DNA of 64,000 nt from Mogibacterium sp. (GCA_016775335.1 JAEUGJ010000019.1:27447-91446), one strand, 5' to 3'; shown: positions 41,531-50,550, counted from the first letter of the stretch. Program-made: numbers and translations. Notes: generated by a model from the sequence alone, not told the origin.

Positions 41531-42070
41531 ATGAATTCAGATTTTTTTCTGGTTCGACGGGCAAAGAAGGGGGACCCTCAAGCGGTAGATATCCTGGTCC
41601 GAAAATATTACGATACGATATTGAATTACTGTATCTATCAGCTAAAGGATCGGCATACGGCGGAAGATTTGGCGCAGGAAACGTTCCTTGCGTTTTTTAA
41701 AACACTTCCGAATTACAAGCATGAGGGAAAACTCCTGAATTACCTGTATACTTTGGCCAGAAACAAATGCAACGACGAAAAAAAGCGAAAGCGTAACACG
41801 GAGGTTGCGCTGGATGCGGTGATGAATACCGCGGAAGCAGAAACAAACTGCGGTTTGGAAGCAAAAGAAGATGCGAATGCAATAACAGAAGCGGTGGAAC
41901 GGCTGCCGGAAGAAATAAAAGACGTTATTTTGTTATACTATTTTGAAGAAAAAAAGGTCAAGGAAATCGCGCAGATTTGCGGGATTTCCTTGCCGAATTG
42001 CAAGTACCGATTGCGGCGCGGCCGAGAACTGATTCGAGGTTTTTTAGAAGAATCCGGATGGAGGGGGTAA
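41531..42070 (+). CDS. ECF-type RNA polymerase sigma factor
   Basis: 179 residues. Region 2 (about 10-80) has FFLVRRAKKGDPQAVDILVRKYYD and HTAEDLAQETFLAFF; region 4 (about 115-175) has LPEEIKDVILLYYFEEKKVKEIAQICGISLPNCKYRLRRGRELIR, a helix-turn-helix. The layout is that of extracytoplasmic-function sigma factors. GGAGGA stands before the ATG at 41531; the longer frame back to 41378 overlaps the ATPase gene and is not sigma-like. A membrane protein and an ABC transporter follow with 2-bp gap or overlaps, so this is one operon, likely induced by envelope damage. It lies only 83 bp after the bacteriocin transporter. Confidence 0.9.
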   Translation: MNSDFFLVRRAKKGDPQAVDILVRKYYDTILNYCIYQLKDRHTAEDLAQETFLAFFKTLPNYKHEGKLLNYLYTLARNKCNDEKKRKRNTEVALDAVMNTAEAETNCGLEAKEDANAITEAVERLPEEIKDVILLYYFEEKKVKEIAQICGISLPNCKYRLRRGRELIRGFLEESGWRG

Positions 42071-42072
42071 AA

Positions 42073-42837
42073 ATGGGGAATGAAATAGATCGCATGATAA
42101 AGAACGCAGCATCGGAATATAAGAAAAATGCGGATAGGGATCAATGCGGCACTGCGGCAATGGAAGAAACCATCCGATTGGCGCAGCACATCGTGGCGAA
42201 GCAGCAGGCATCCGAGCGAGTGAACTATTTGGACTTCCTGCTCTTGCAGATGCGACTGATCAAAAAAGAATGGTGGGCACTGCAAGGGGCGGTGCTGTTT
42301 CTTGCTTGGACCGCTTTGAACAGTATCGGCACGTCGTGGTATGCCCAGCGGGGTATGAGCATTGTGGGAGCCTTGTTTGTGATACTGGCGATACCGGAAT
42401 TATGGAAAAACCGGGAGACGAAGTCGATGGAAATTGAAGAAGCCTCCTATTACACGCTGCGGCACGTTTACGGGGCGAAAATTTTGTCCTTCGGTTTCGT
42501 GGATATTGTACTGTTATCCCTGTTCGGGGTTGCCGCGATACATGCACAGCAGTACCTGATTACGGATTTCTTAAAACAGCTTATATTCCCGGTCATGATC
42601 TCCACAATACTGTGCCTGGGTTCGCTGTCCTTTCATAAAAAAATCAGCGAACTCCTTGCGGCGATGCTATGTCTGGGTGCGAATGCCGGCTGGATGGCGG
42701 TGACGATGAACGAAGCCGTGTACAATCGGATTACTCCGGCAATATGGGGAGGAATGTTTGCCCTCGGATTCGCAATCATCCTTCTCCTCAATTTCAGATT
42801 GCTGCATGAACGGCGAAGCGGCTGGGAGGTAATATAA
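42073..42837 (+). CDS. Multi-span membrane protein, possible anti-sigma factor or ABC partner
   Basis: 254 residues. A cytoplasmic N-terminal stretch of about 75 residues (MGNEIDRMIKNAASEYKKNADRD...) is followed by six hydrophobic segments (about 80-100, 106-122, 155-175, 182-200, 205-225, 230-248). I do not recognise a named family. It starts 2 bp after the sigma gene, behind GAGGGGG, and its stop overlaps the next ATG by one base (TAATG). Genes in this position often encode an anti-sigma factor with a cytoplasmic sigma-binding N-terminus, or a membrane partner of the ABC unit; both are inference. Confidence 0.72.
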   Translation: MGNEIDRMIKNAASEYKKNADRDQCGTAAMEETIRLAQHIVAKQQASERVNYLDFLLLQMRLIKKEWWALQGAVLFLAWTALNSIGTSWYAQRGMSIVGALFVILAIPELWKNRETKSMEIEEASYYTLRHVYGAKILSFGFVDIVLLSLFGVAAIHAQQYLITDFLKQLIFPVMISTILCLGSLSFHKKISELLAAMLCLGANAGWMAVTMNEAVYNRITPAIWGGMFALGFAIILLLNFRLLHERRSGWEVI

Positions 42838-43736
42838 TGGCTGAACTCATAGTAGATGATGTAGTAAAAGAATATGACGGGGTTGCTGCGGCAGACCACA
42901 TCTCCCTAAAAATGCAAAAGGGACTGTATGGACTGCTCGGCACGAACGGTGCGGGAAAAACCACCCTTATGAGAATGATTTGCACCGTGACCGCGCCAAC
43001 GTCCGGGGCAATTTACTTTCAGGGGGAGAATATCCTGGAAATGGGTGCGATGTATCGGGACAAAATCGGCTATCTGCCGCAGGAGTTCGGCTATTATCCG
43101 GATTTCAGCGTAAGGAACTACTTGCGGTACATATCCGCATTAAAGGGTCTTCCGAAGCGGGTTTCCGAACAGAAAATTGCGGAACTGCTAAAGTCGGTTG
43201 GGCTGACAGAATGCGCTTCAAAAAAAATGAAGAATCTTTCCGGCGGAATGAAACGGCGTGTGGGAATCGCTCAGGCCATGCTTAACGATCCGGAAATCCT
43301 GATACTGGACGAACCGACCATTGGTTTGGATCCGATGGAACGGATTCGTTTTCGGAACCTGATTTCCGGTTTGGCAGAGGACAAAATCGTCCTGCTTTCC
43401 TCCCATATCGTTTCCGATCTGGAAACGATTGCCAATGAAGTGTTTATAATGAAGGACGGGAAGATTGTGAACCGGGGGACGGTGAACGAAATCTGCCGCC
43501 AGATACCGATAAAAGTCTGGATGTGCAGAGCAGAGAATTCGGATGCGGAACGGATGATTGCCGTGCAAGGTGGATGTGTCGTAAACGTTCGCAAAGAAGG
43601 CAATGTATCGGAAATCCGAGTGATATCGGAGAACAAGCCCCATGAAAGCGCCGTTTTGACAGACGTGTCATTGGAAGATGCGTTTTTTTATCAGTTTGGC
43701 ATGCAGGAGGATCGGCGGTGCTGGGATACGAATTAA
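42837..43736 (+). CDS. ABC-2 type transporter ATPase
   Basis: 299 residues. Walker A LLGTNGAGKTT (about 35-45), Q-loop YLPQEFGYYPDFSV, signature LSGGMKRRVGIAQAML, Walker B ILILDEPTIGLDP and the H-loop LLSSHIVSD are intact; a C-terminal accessory region (about 225-299) follows, as in drug or bacitracin-type (BcrA/CcmA) exporters. It overlaps the membrane protein upstream by one base and the permease downstream by 19 bp, so all four genes of the sigma operon are coupled. With the permease it likely exports or detoxifies an envelope-active compound. The last residues (QEDRRCWDTN) lie within the next gene. Confidence 0.9.
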   Translation: MAELIVDDVVKEYDGVAAADHISLKMQKGLYGLLGTNGAGKTTLMRMICTVTAPTSGAIYFQGENILEMGAMYRDKIGYLPQEFGYYPDFSVRNYLRYISALKGLPKRVSEQKIAELLKSVGLTECASKKMKNLSGGMKRRVGIAQAMLNDPEILILDEPTIGLDPMERIRFRNLISGLAEDKIVLLSSHIVSDLETIANEVFIMKDGKIVNRGTVNEICRQIPIKVWMCRAENSDAERMIAVQGGCVVNVRKEGNVSEIRVISENKPHESAVLTDVSLEDAFFYQFGMQEDRRCWDTN

Positions 43737-44911
43737 AAAAAGTGATATTTAAGCCCTTGCATATCAAAATGATCGTCGGCGCACTGATTGCGGGAATTCT
43801 TCTTTCCGGTCTCGCCCTTTGGAGCGTCTATTACGTGGACCAAAGGGGGACGAGCCATCGGGGTCTTTCGGCGCCCGGAGCGCTTGTGAAAGATAAAAGC
43901 CGCTGGAACGGAACACTGACGGATTCTGTACTGCTTGAAATCGTAAAAAAGCAGCAAAGTATAGATATCAATGATAAAAACAACGGCCCCAATCCGGTAT
44001 ACGGAAAAACCATTCAGTCTTATCGGGACATCGAGGAGTTTATCAACCAAACGCTGTGTTACGGAAACGACTATAATCCGGATGCGATTAATCAGGTTTC
44101 TCTCGAAACCGCCGAAAGGCTGAACGAACTGCGAAAAGAGAACATCGATTCTTTGATTAATGAATACGGAACTACCGCAGCCAAAAAAGAATATTTGAAG
44201 AGACAGTTTGCGAAGGTGCGGACGCCGTTGGAGTATGAACCCTCCGATGCCTTCCGAATAACGGGACCGTTTGCGGCCGCATATGGCTTGCTGCTGGTTT
44301 TGGTGATATCGTTTTTAACGGTGGGCGTTTTTTCGGACGAGATGAACAGCGAGTCCCGCTTCGTCTACTACTCCACGAAGTACGGACCGACAAGGGGTGC
44401 CGCCGCAAAGATTCTTGCGGTATTTATCATTGCAACGATGCTCTACTGGAGCGGCATGCTGTTGATGTCCCTGATATCCTTTGGCGGAATGGGCACCGGC
44501 GGCGCCTTTGCGCCCATTCAGACGGAATCCCCTTACAGCATGTATGGGATAAATTTTATGGAACGGTATCTGTTGGTTCTGCTTTCGGGTTATGTAGCCT
44601 GCTTGTTTTCGGCGGAAATTGCCATGCTCCTCTTTGTGAGAACAAAATCCGCAATTTTGGCGGTAAGCATTTCGTTCCTCTTGTTTACGGGTTTTCCGCT
44701 GTTGGCCGGAAATGAAGCGTTCGAGAGTTTTCGAATGCTGACGCCGGATCGGTTGTTTCATGTTCAGAATAATATGAACATTCCGTGCGTATATCAGTTC
44801 GGAACGATCGTGTGCAGCCGGGTGACGCTGCTCATAGTGCTTTACAGCTTATTGCTGATTCCGACTGTTGTCCTTTCATATCGAAGCTTTGCAAGGGACC
44901 GGCGTGAATAG
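43718..44911 (+). CDS. ABC-2 type transporter permease
   Basis: 397 residues from a GTG at 43718, with AGGAGG ending about 6 bp before it and the first 19 bp overlapping the ATPase gene. One N-terminal span (about 17-37), a large outside loop (about 40-180), then five to six spans (about 190-390) in the FtsX-free ABC-2 pattern. The loop contains a long hydrophilic helix-rich region (about 115-165). Substrate unknown; lantibiotic or bacitracin-type resistance exporters are similar in layout. It ends the sigma-membrane protein-ATPase-permease operon, followed by a strong terminator. Confidence 0.82.
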   Translation: MLGYELKKVIFKPLHIKMIVGALIAGILLSGLALWSVYYVDQRGTSHRGLSAPGALVKDKSRWNGTLTDSVLLEIVKKQQSIDINDKNNGPNPVYGKTIQSYRDIEEFINQTLCYGNDYNPDAINQVSLETAERLNELRKENIDSLINEYGTTAAKKEYLKRQFAKVRTPLEYEPSDAFRITGPFAAAYGLLLVLVISFLTVGVFSDEMNSESRFVYYSTKYGPTRGAAAKILAVFIIATMLYWSGMLLMSLISFGGMGTGGAFAPIQTESPYSMYGINFMERYLLVLLSGYVACLFSAEIAMLLFVRTKSAILAVSISFLLFTGFPLLAGNEAFESFRMLTPDRLFHVQNNMNIPCVYQFGTIVCSRVTLLIVLYSLLLIPTVVLSYRSFARDRRE

Positions 44912-44923
44912 AATAAAAAAATA

Positions 44924-44961
44924 AAAGGACCTGCAGCATATCCCGTTGCTGCAGGTCCTTT
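44924..44961 (+). terminator. Terminator of the sigma/ABC operon
   Basis: AAAGGACCTGCAGCA / TGCTGCAGGTCCTTT, a 15-bp perfect stem with an 8-nt loop. The 44962-45211 gap holds no gene; only a loose ACAGGT...ACCTGT inverted repeat was seen. Confidence 0.9.
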
Positions 44962-45211
44962 CGGTAATGTCATGTGCCGTTACTTTTATCTAAGATCGAA
45001 ACAGGAAACAGGTAAGGTAAAGGAGAAGAAAAAGAACCTGTCTCAATCGAAAAGCACGAGTAATTTGGTGAATTACAATTAGTATTATGGAGCATTCCAT
45101 TGGATAAGTCAACAAAAAATCCTAAATACACCCATTAGAAATTTTAAATAATTGTGTTTAACAACTAAAAAATATAATACGGGCGGGAATAAACTGTGTA
45201 AACCCAATTAT

Positions 45212-45751
45212 TTAAAGGTGTTCCAGTCGGCGGCAGATTACCGCCGCACCCAGACCGATGACGATGCCCGCAATCATTCCGGAGAACAGAAGCACCGGAA
45301 AGTACAGGAAGATTTGACTGTCCTGAAGCAGAAGAGCGGCCACCAGAAGCTGCCCCATGTTGTGCAGCACGCCTCCGGCCATGCTGACTCCGGCGATGCT
45401 GAATTGGCCGGTCTTCTTCAGGGCAACCATTCCAAGAAGGCTAATGGCTGCACCGCCCAGAGAATAAAGGGCGCCGAAGACACCGTTGAAAAGAAGACCG
45501 GCGATGAGAATTCGAATGACGTTTACCGCTGCGGCATGTTTCGCGGAAAGTTGATACAGCGCTACCAGTGCGACGATGTTGGCAATTCCAAGTTTAATGC
45601 CCGGGACACCCGGATTATATGGTATAATAGCTTCCACGTAGGAAAATATCAGTGCCAGTGCGGCCAGCAGAGCGATGGTGGCTACATTGCCGGTTCGGGA
45701 ATCGGCGGTGCGGCGAGACGTTGTTCCTTTTGATCTAGCTGGAAATGGCAT
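45212..45751 (-). CDS. Gx transporter family membrane protein (HepS-I like)
   Basis: 179 residues from the ATG at 45751; a second ATG at 45760 is only 2 bp from AGGAGG and seems less likely. Five to six spans with a GIKLGIANIVALVALY motif and GVFGALYSLGGAAISLLGMVALKK match the Gx transporter / heptaprenyl diphosphate synthase component I family. The family is ECF-like and is found beside NusG-II proteins and ApbE in flavin-based extracellular electron transfer loci. Here it overlaps the NusG-II gene by 17 bp, and apbE is divergent next door. Substrate unknown. Confidence 0.82.
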   Translation of the reverse strand: MPFPARSKGTTSRRTADSRTGNVATIALLAALALIFSYVEAIIPYNPGVPGIKLGIANIVALVALYQLSAKHAAAVNVIRILIAGLLFNGVFGALYSLGGAAISLLGMVALKKTGQFSIAGVSMAGGVLHNMGQLLVAALLLQDSQIFLYFPVLLFSGMIAGIVIGLGAAVICRRLEHL

Positions 45752-46112
45752 CGTATTCATCGCCTCCTTTTCCCTGAATCTGAACCACCATTTTGTTCGG
45801 CAGGCAGATGATGCTCTCCCCGGTGGTGTGAATGGATTTGTGCTTAACGCATACCTGGTTGTGACAGCTTGCGTGGGTAACGGAAACCTCCCCGTCGCGA
45901 ATTCGAACCGTGTTGGTTTTCTTCCCCTGCTTCACCGTAACGGTGCGGTCCTCGGAAATGGAATAGCTGCCGTATACCTTGCCGTCTGTTTTTATGATGA
46001 CTCGGCTTCCGGACGTATCGAATTGCGAAATCCAGAGAGACGCCGCCACCCCAATCAGGATGAGCACCCCGGCCAGAAGAATGTCCGCTTTGCGTATGAT
46101 TCCTTTGAACAT
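45735..46112 (-). CDS. NusG domain II-containing exported protein
   Basis: 125 residues. One N-terminal span (about 8-29) followed by a beta-rich NusG-II domain (about 40-120) with VIIKTDGKVYGSY, the GEVSVTHASCHNQVCVKHKSIHTTGESIICLPNKMVVQI core and its pair of conserved cysteines (HASCHNQVC). Despite the name it is not a transcription factor; it faces outwards. Such proteins pair with Gx transporters in loci for flavinylated or electron transfer proteins. The 3' end overlaps the Gx transporter gene, and apbE is divergent 51 bp away. Confidence 0.88.
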   Translation of the reverse strand: MFKGIIRKADILLAGVLILIGVAASLWISQFDTSGSRVIIKTDGKVYGSYSISEDRTVTVKQGKKTNTVRIRDGEVSVTHASCHNQVCVKHKSIHTTGESIICLPNKMVVQIQGKGGDEYDAISS

Positions 46113-46163
46113 AGAACTCCTTCGTAATTATTATTTATATAAAGTCAACAGAAAGGACAACCC

Positions 46164-47201
46164 GTGACCCATTATATCGTTAAAAAAATGAAAGGCGTGG
46201 CACTTCTGGCCACACTTCTGATTATTATAACACAGACCGGCTGCAATAGTAACTCGGATATTGAACCGGTCACCCAGGACAACTATTTCCTGGACACCAC
46301 TTGCAGCGTTTCAATCTATCAGATTGACGGCGGCCTGGACGAGGACAAGGCCAATGCGGCCATCACGAAGGCCTATGACCGTTGCCGGGAGCTGGACAAG
46401 CTGCTGAGCAACAAGACCGACTCCGGCGACGTGACCAAGGTGAACCGTTCCGGCGGCGCCTGGGTGACGGTGGGAAAAGATGCGGCGACTGTCATAAAAG
46501 AAGGTCTCCGTTACGGCAAGCTGTCCGGCGGTGCTTTCGACATCACCATCGGACGGGTGACGGACCTCTGGGATTTCCACGCGGACAAGCCGAAGCTGCC
46601 GGATGAAGCCAAGCTGCAGGAGGCGCTCCGCCACGTGGACTACCGGAACGTGGAGGTGGACGGAAACCGAATTCGCCTGCTGGACCCGGAAGCCAAAATC
46701 GACCTGGGCGGTATTGCCAAGGGGTACGTGGGAGATGAGATGCGTAAAGTGCTGAAGAAAGAGGGCGTGACCTCCGCGGTCATCAATCTGGGCGGCAACA
46801 TCGTCACCATCGGCACGAAACCGGACGGCTCGGAGTACACCATCGGCATCGAGAAGCCGTTCTCCGACCGCCAGGAAATCATCGGCCGCACCCACATCGG
46901 CGAAGGAACGGTGGTTACCTCCGGCATTTACGAGCGCCAGTTTGAATACAAGGGAAAGCGCTATCACCACATTCTCAGTCCGAAGACCGGCTACCCGGTG
47001 GATACGGACCTGGAGGCGGTGAGCCTGGTCACCACCAAGAATTCCTCCATGGATACCGACGCTATGAGCACCATCTGCCTCATGAAGGGCACCAAAGCGG
47101 CCAAGAAATTCATCGACAGCCAGAAGGGCATCGAAGCCGCATTCTACGGAAAAGACGACAAAACATCCACCACCGAGGGGATGGATTTCGAAGCAGAATA
47201 A
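46164..47201 (+). CDS. apbE: FAD:protein FMN transferase (lipoprotein)
   Basis: 345 residues from a GTG behind GAAAGGA. A signal peptide with lipobox TQTGC (Cys27) anchors it outside. The ApbE domain shows YFLDTTCSVSIYQ, GGAFDITIGRVTDLW, KIDLGGIAKGYVGDEM, VINLGGNIVTIG, YHHILSPKTGYPV and the metal-binding SSMDTDAMSTICL. It transfers FMN from FAD to Thr/Ser of extracytoplasmic proteins such as RnfG or NqrC, or to FMN-binding reductases. No target protein is visible in the window. Divergent NusG-II and Gx genes suggest one flavin-based redox module. Confidence 0.95.
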   Translation: MTHYIVKKMKGVALLATLLIIITQTGCNSNSDIEPVTQDNYFLDTTCSVSIYQIDGGLDEDKANAAITKAYDRCRELDKLLSNKTDSGDVTKVNRSGGAWVTVGKDAATVIKEGLRYGKLSGGAFDITIGRVTDLWDFHADKPKLPDEAKLQEALRHVDYRNVEVDGNRIRLLDPEAKIDLGGIAKGYVGDEMRKVLKKEGVTSAVINLGGNIVTIGTKPDGSEYTIGIEKPFSDRQEIIGRTHIGEGTVVTSGIYERQFEYKGKRYHHILSPKTGYPVDTDLEAVSLVTTKNSSMDTDAMSTICLMKGTKAAKKFIDSQKGIEAAFYGKDDKTSTTEGMDFEAE

Positions 47202-47209
47202 CCCACAAA

Positions 47210-47245
47210 AAAAGCGGGATAGTTTCTAGGAACTACCCCGCTTTT
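47210..47245. terminator. Bidirectional terminator between apbE and the ECF S gene
   Basis: AAAAGCGGGATAGTT-TCTAGG-AACTACCCCGCTTTT, 15-bp stem with one mismatch-like G-C shift. A-rich and T-rich flanks serve both converging genes. Confidence 0.88.
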
Positions 47246-47261
47246 ATTTGTGAAGAACCAA

Positions 47262-47819
47262 CTATTTTCTGTGATAGCTGAAGGTTGCGGCGAATCCGGT
47301 GCGTCCCAGCATCTGAGAAATCAGAACGGCCAGAACGGCACCCACTGCAACCTGAAGTGCGTTGAACGGAACGCCCAGCATCGGAGCGGTCCAGTTTCCG
47401 TAGATGATGCCCTCGGCGATGTAGTATCCGGCAACGGTCCACACGGCAGCAACGACAAATCCAATCATTTCCGAAACCGGAACACCCAGGATGTGACGGT
47501 TATTCTCGCCTTTTTCCATAGCGGTGGCCAGCGCCTTCTGCATAATCAGTACCATGCCCAGCTTGATGAAGAAAGACCATGGGGCCCATACCGCATAACC
47601 GCTGAGGAGGTCGGCCAGACCCAGACCTACGGAACCGGCAAAGATGGCATGCTTTCTCGGAAGAAGCATGGCAGCCAGCAGAACCATGGTGTCACCCAGA
47701 TGGATGTAACCGGTGCCCACCGGAACCTTGAAGAACATGGTAGCGATGGTGCCCATGGCGGTGATAAGCGCCGTCAGCACCAGTAAGGATGTGGAATTCA
47801 TTCGTTCATTTGTATTCAT
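47262..47819 (-). CDS. ECF transporter S component
   Basis: 185 residues with six predicted spans, including GTGYIHLGDTMVLLAAMLLP and GSVGLGLADLLSGYAVWAPWSFFIKLG, typical of the vitamin-binding S component family (ECF-type HmpT/PdxU-like). It is the substrate-binding membrane part that needs the shared EcfAA'T module, not in the window. It is divergent from a MocR/PdxR-type regulator, 128 bp apart, which suggests uptake of vitamin B6 or a related cofactor precursor; by sequence alone hydroxymethylpyrimidine is also possible. AAGGGGG sits 8 bp before the ATG. Confidence 0.85.
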   Translation of the reverse strand: MNTNERMNSTSLLVLTALITAMGTIATMFFKVPVGTGYIHLGDTMVLLAAMLLPRKHAIFAGSVGLGLADLLSGYAVWAPWSFFIKLGMVLIMQKALATAMEKGENNRHILGVPVSEMIGFVVAAVWTVAGYYIAEGIIYGNWTAPMLGVPFNALQVAVGAVLAVLISQMLGRTGFAATFSYHRK

Positions 47820-47947
47820 AAGTAATCCCCCTTGTGATATTTTATTGATTTACTAAAATAATAGATATATAATAACACTGTTGTGTAATTTGAAAAACAT
47901 GCAATTTAGCATTTTTTAATATGAACAGATAGGAGATAAGAGGGGAA

Positions 47948-49387
47948 ATGAAGGATATTGTACTGAACTTAGATGACAGTTTGGAGACCAATCTATACGT
48001 ACAGATTTATAATCAGTTTAAAGAACGGATTCTTTCCGGGGAGATTTCACCGGGCACCAAGATTCCGTCGTTGCGTCGTTTTGCCAAGGACAACGCCATC
48101 AGCGTGACCACGGTGGAGACCGCCTACAACCAGCTTCTGGTGGAAGGCTATATCGAGAGCCGTCCGAAGTCCGGCTATTACGTGAGCGATCATATCGCCG
48201 AGGTGGTGAGTGACTTGAAAACGGAGTTCAAAGAGGAGTCTCTGGAAAGCATCCTTCCCATGGACGATTCCAAGAACGTGCGGGACAAATCCCTGATCTA
48301 CGATGAGGAGAGCTTCGAATTCTCCAAGTGGAAAAAGTGCATGAACAAGGTGTTCAACGAGCATTCCAACATGCTCCAGACCCAAGGCGACGTGCAGGGA
48401 GAACAGGCCCTTCGGTACGAAATTGCCAAATATCTGTACGCGCGCCGAGGCGTGAAGTGCAGTTCCAACCAGATTGTCATCGGCGCCGGTTCCCAGCAGC
48501 TGGCGGTCCAGCTGATTCGAATTCTTCGGGAATTGAACGTGGCCCATGCCGCTACGGAGATGCCGGGATACGGTCCCATTCGGGAAATTTTCCAAGATGA
48601 GGGACTGAACGTTTCCCGGATTCCCATCGATGAAGAGGGAATCATGGTGGAGAAGCTGCCGACCAATATGAAGAGCTTGGTATACGTGAATCCGTCCAAC
48701 CAGTTCCCGACGGGCGTGGTAATGCCGGTTGCCCGCCGCTATGAACTGATCAAGTGGGCGGTGGACAACGACAGCTACATTCTGGAGGACGACTACGACA
48801 GCGAACTCCGTTATTTCGGTAAGCCGGTTCCGGCCCTGAAAGGCTTGGACCAGAGCGGAAGGGTCATCTATCTGGGCTCCTTCTCTTCCACTCTTTTTGC
48901 GGCGATTAAAATCAGCTACATGGTGCTGCCGAAGGAATTGGCGGAGATCTTCGAAAAGATTAAAGATCGGTACAGCCAGACCTGCTCCAAAGCGGAACAG
49001 CTGTGCCTGGCCATCTACATGGAGGAGGGATACTATTCCCGAAACATCAAACGGTGCCGCCGCATGAATGCGGGCAAGCTGGAAACCACCATGAAGATGT
49101 TCGCCCAAGCCAAGGCGGATTTCATCGAACCCATCGATTCCAAATCCGGCCTGGCCATCATGCTTCGGATTCACGCGGACATCCCTGTGGAAGAAGTGTG
49201 CCAGACGGGCCACAAGCTGGGTCTCACCATGCGGCCGGTTCAGGATCTGTGCACAGAAAAAGAGCAGGTGGTGGTCTTCTACTTCTACCGCGTATCCGAC
49301 GCCCTGCTCCGTCTTCTGATTAAAATGTTCGTAAATAATATGAGCAAAGTCCTGGCGGTATACGAGCGCCGGAAATTGCAAGGATAA
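47948..49387 (+). CDS. MocR/PdxR-like regulator lacking the PLP lysine
   Basis: 479 residues. N-terminal GntR winged helix (about 12-80: LYVQIYNQFKERILSGEISPGTKIPSLRRFAKD) fused to a class I aminotransferase-like domain (about 110-470), the MocR layout. NPSNQFPTG (248-256) and EDDYDSEL (280-287) are conserved, but the usual FSK lysine that forms the Schiff base is replaced: GSFSSTLFAAIKISYMV, with serine at 314 (codon 48887-48889), and the following arginine is lysine (K321). PLP may therefore bind without aldimine, or another ligand is sensed. It is divergent from an ECF S component, its likely target, and it may autoregulate. Confidence 0.88.
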   Translation: MKDIVLNLDDSLETNLYVQIYNQFKERILSGEISPGTKIPSLRRFAKDNAISVTTVETAYNQLLVEGYIESRPKSGYYVSDHIAEVVSDLKTEFKEESLESILPMDDSKNVRDKSLIYDEESFEFSKWKKCMNKVFNEHSNMLQTQGDVQGEQALRYEIAKYLYARRGVKCSSNQIVIGAGSQQLAVQLIRILRELNVAHAATEMPGYGPIREIFQDEGLNVSRIPIDEEGIMVEKLPTNMKSLVYVNPSNQFPTGVVMPVARRYELIKWAVDNDSYILEDDYDSELRYFGKPVPALKGLDQSGRVIYLGSFSSTLFAAIKISYMVLPKELAEIFEKIKDRYSQTCSKAEQLCLAIYMEEGYYSRNIKRCRRMNAGKLETTMKMFAQAKADFIEPIDSKSGLAIMLRIHADIPVEEVCQTGHKLGLTMRPVQDLCTEKEQVVVFYFYRVSDALLRLLIKMFVNNMSKVLAVYERRKLQG

Positions 49388-49402
49388 TTGAAGAGGCAGT
49401 CC

Positions 49403-50401
49403 CTATAATTTCAGGGAAACTTCCCCGCCGGAAAGGAGACGGTGCTCCTCCGGAGTCTTCACCTGCAGGCGGAACTCCGGGTCCACTCCCTCCACGTAGG
49501 CGGTATACGGCTCCTTTCCGGTTTCGGAAACCGTGACATTGCGCCCGATGATAAAACAATTCTTCCGATACTCCTCCAGATACCGAGACGTATCCAGCTG
49601 GGACTGCTCGTTCAGTGCTCGGTGGAGTTCGGCGATCAGTTCGGCGGCGATTTGGTTTCGGGTAAAAGAAGGATGATCGGAATCCGTGAGGGATCCGGCT
49701 TTCCCCGCCAGTTCTGCCGGGAAGCTGCCCTTCAGGCAGTTGATGCCGATGCCCACGATCACCCGTTCGAAGTTGCCGCTTTCCAAGCTGCCCAGCCCTT
49801 CCGTGAGGATGCCGCAGATTTTCAGATTTCCTTTATAGATATCGTTGACCCATTTGATGCCCAGCGTTTCCCCGCTGATTTTTTCCAACACCCGGTGGGT
49901 GAGCACCGCCGCGATGGAGGTGACATGGGTGACCTGGGAAAGAGGAAAATACGGCCGGAAGGAATAGGTGAGGTAGATGCCGGTGCCCTTTGGGGATTCA
50001 AAAGTCCGGCCGTAGCGCCCTCGGCCGCCGGTCTGCCGGTCCGCCAGGATGGCGGTGGCGGGGTCTCCGTAATCCAGGGTGCGGCAGTAGTTGTTGGTGG
50101 AATCCACGGAGTCCAGCACCTGCAAGAGAAGCTCGTTCTCCGGAATTCCGGAGGCGGAAAGGTCTCCTCGAATGAGCTCTTCGGAGAGGATATCGGTGGA
50201 TGAGGACAGAAGATAGCCCTTGCTCTGAATGCTCTGAATATCGTAGCCTTCCTCCTGCAGGGAGTGAATGACCTTCCATACGGCATTTCTGGAAATTCCC
50301 AGAGCGGAAGCCAATGCGGCACCGGAAACCGGTACCCCCTGGGTCCGGGCGTCTGCGAGATATGCGAGAATTTTTTTACGGGTTGATATTGACGAATTCA
50401 T
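49403..50401 (-). CDS. birA: Biotin--protein ligase / biotin repressor
   Basis: 332 residues. An N-terminal winged helix (about 1-70, VSGAALASALGISRNAVWKVIHSLQEEGYDI), a central ligase domain with GGRGRYGRTFESPKGTGIYLTY and KWVNDIY and a C-terminal small beta-barrel (about 275-332). It attaches biotin to carrier proteins such as acetyl-CoA carboxylase, and the HTH allows repression of biotin genes. AAGGAGGA precedes the ATG at 50401. It converges with the MocR gene, only 15 bp between stops and no terminator seen there. No biotin genes are in the window. Confidence 0.95.
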   Translation of the reverse strand: MNSSISTRKKILAYLADARTQGVPVSGAALASALGISRNAVWKVIHSLQEEGYDIQSIQSKGYLLSSSTDILSEELIRGDLSASGIPENELLLQVLDSVDSTNNYCRTLDYGDPATAILADRQTGGRGRYGRTFESPKGTGIYLTYSFRPYFPLSQVTHVTSIAAVLTHRVLEKISGETLGIKWVNDIYKGNLKICGILTEGLGSLESGNFERVIVGIGINCLKGSFPAELAGKAGSLTDSDHPSFTRNQIAAELIAELHRALNEQSQLDTSRYLEEYRKNCFIIGRNVTVSETGKEPYTAYVEGVDPEFRLQVKTPEEHRLLSGGEVSLKL

Positions 50402-50550
50402 GGTTGATTCCTCCTTGATGTGTTCTTATTATACCCACCGGAGGGGGGCATGGCAAACGGCGGAATGAAATTGCGAATTGCAGATTTTTTATAGCGTGGT
50501 ATCGGAGAAAACTCCGTGTTAGAATAATAGATATAGATGGAGGATAAAGT

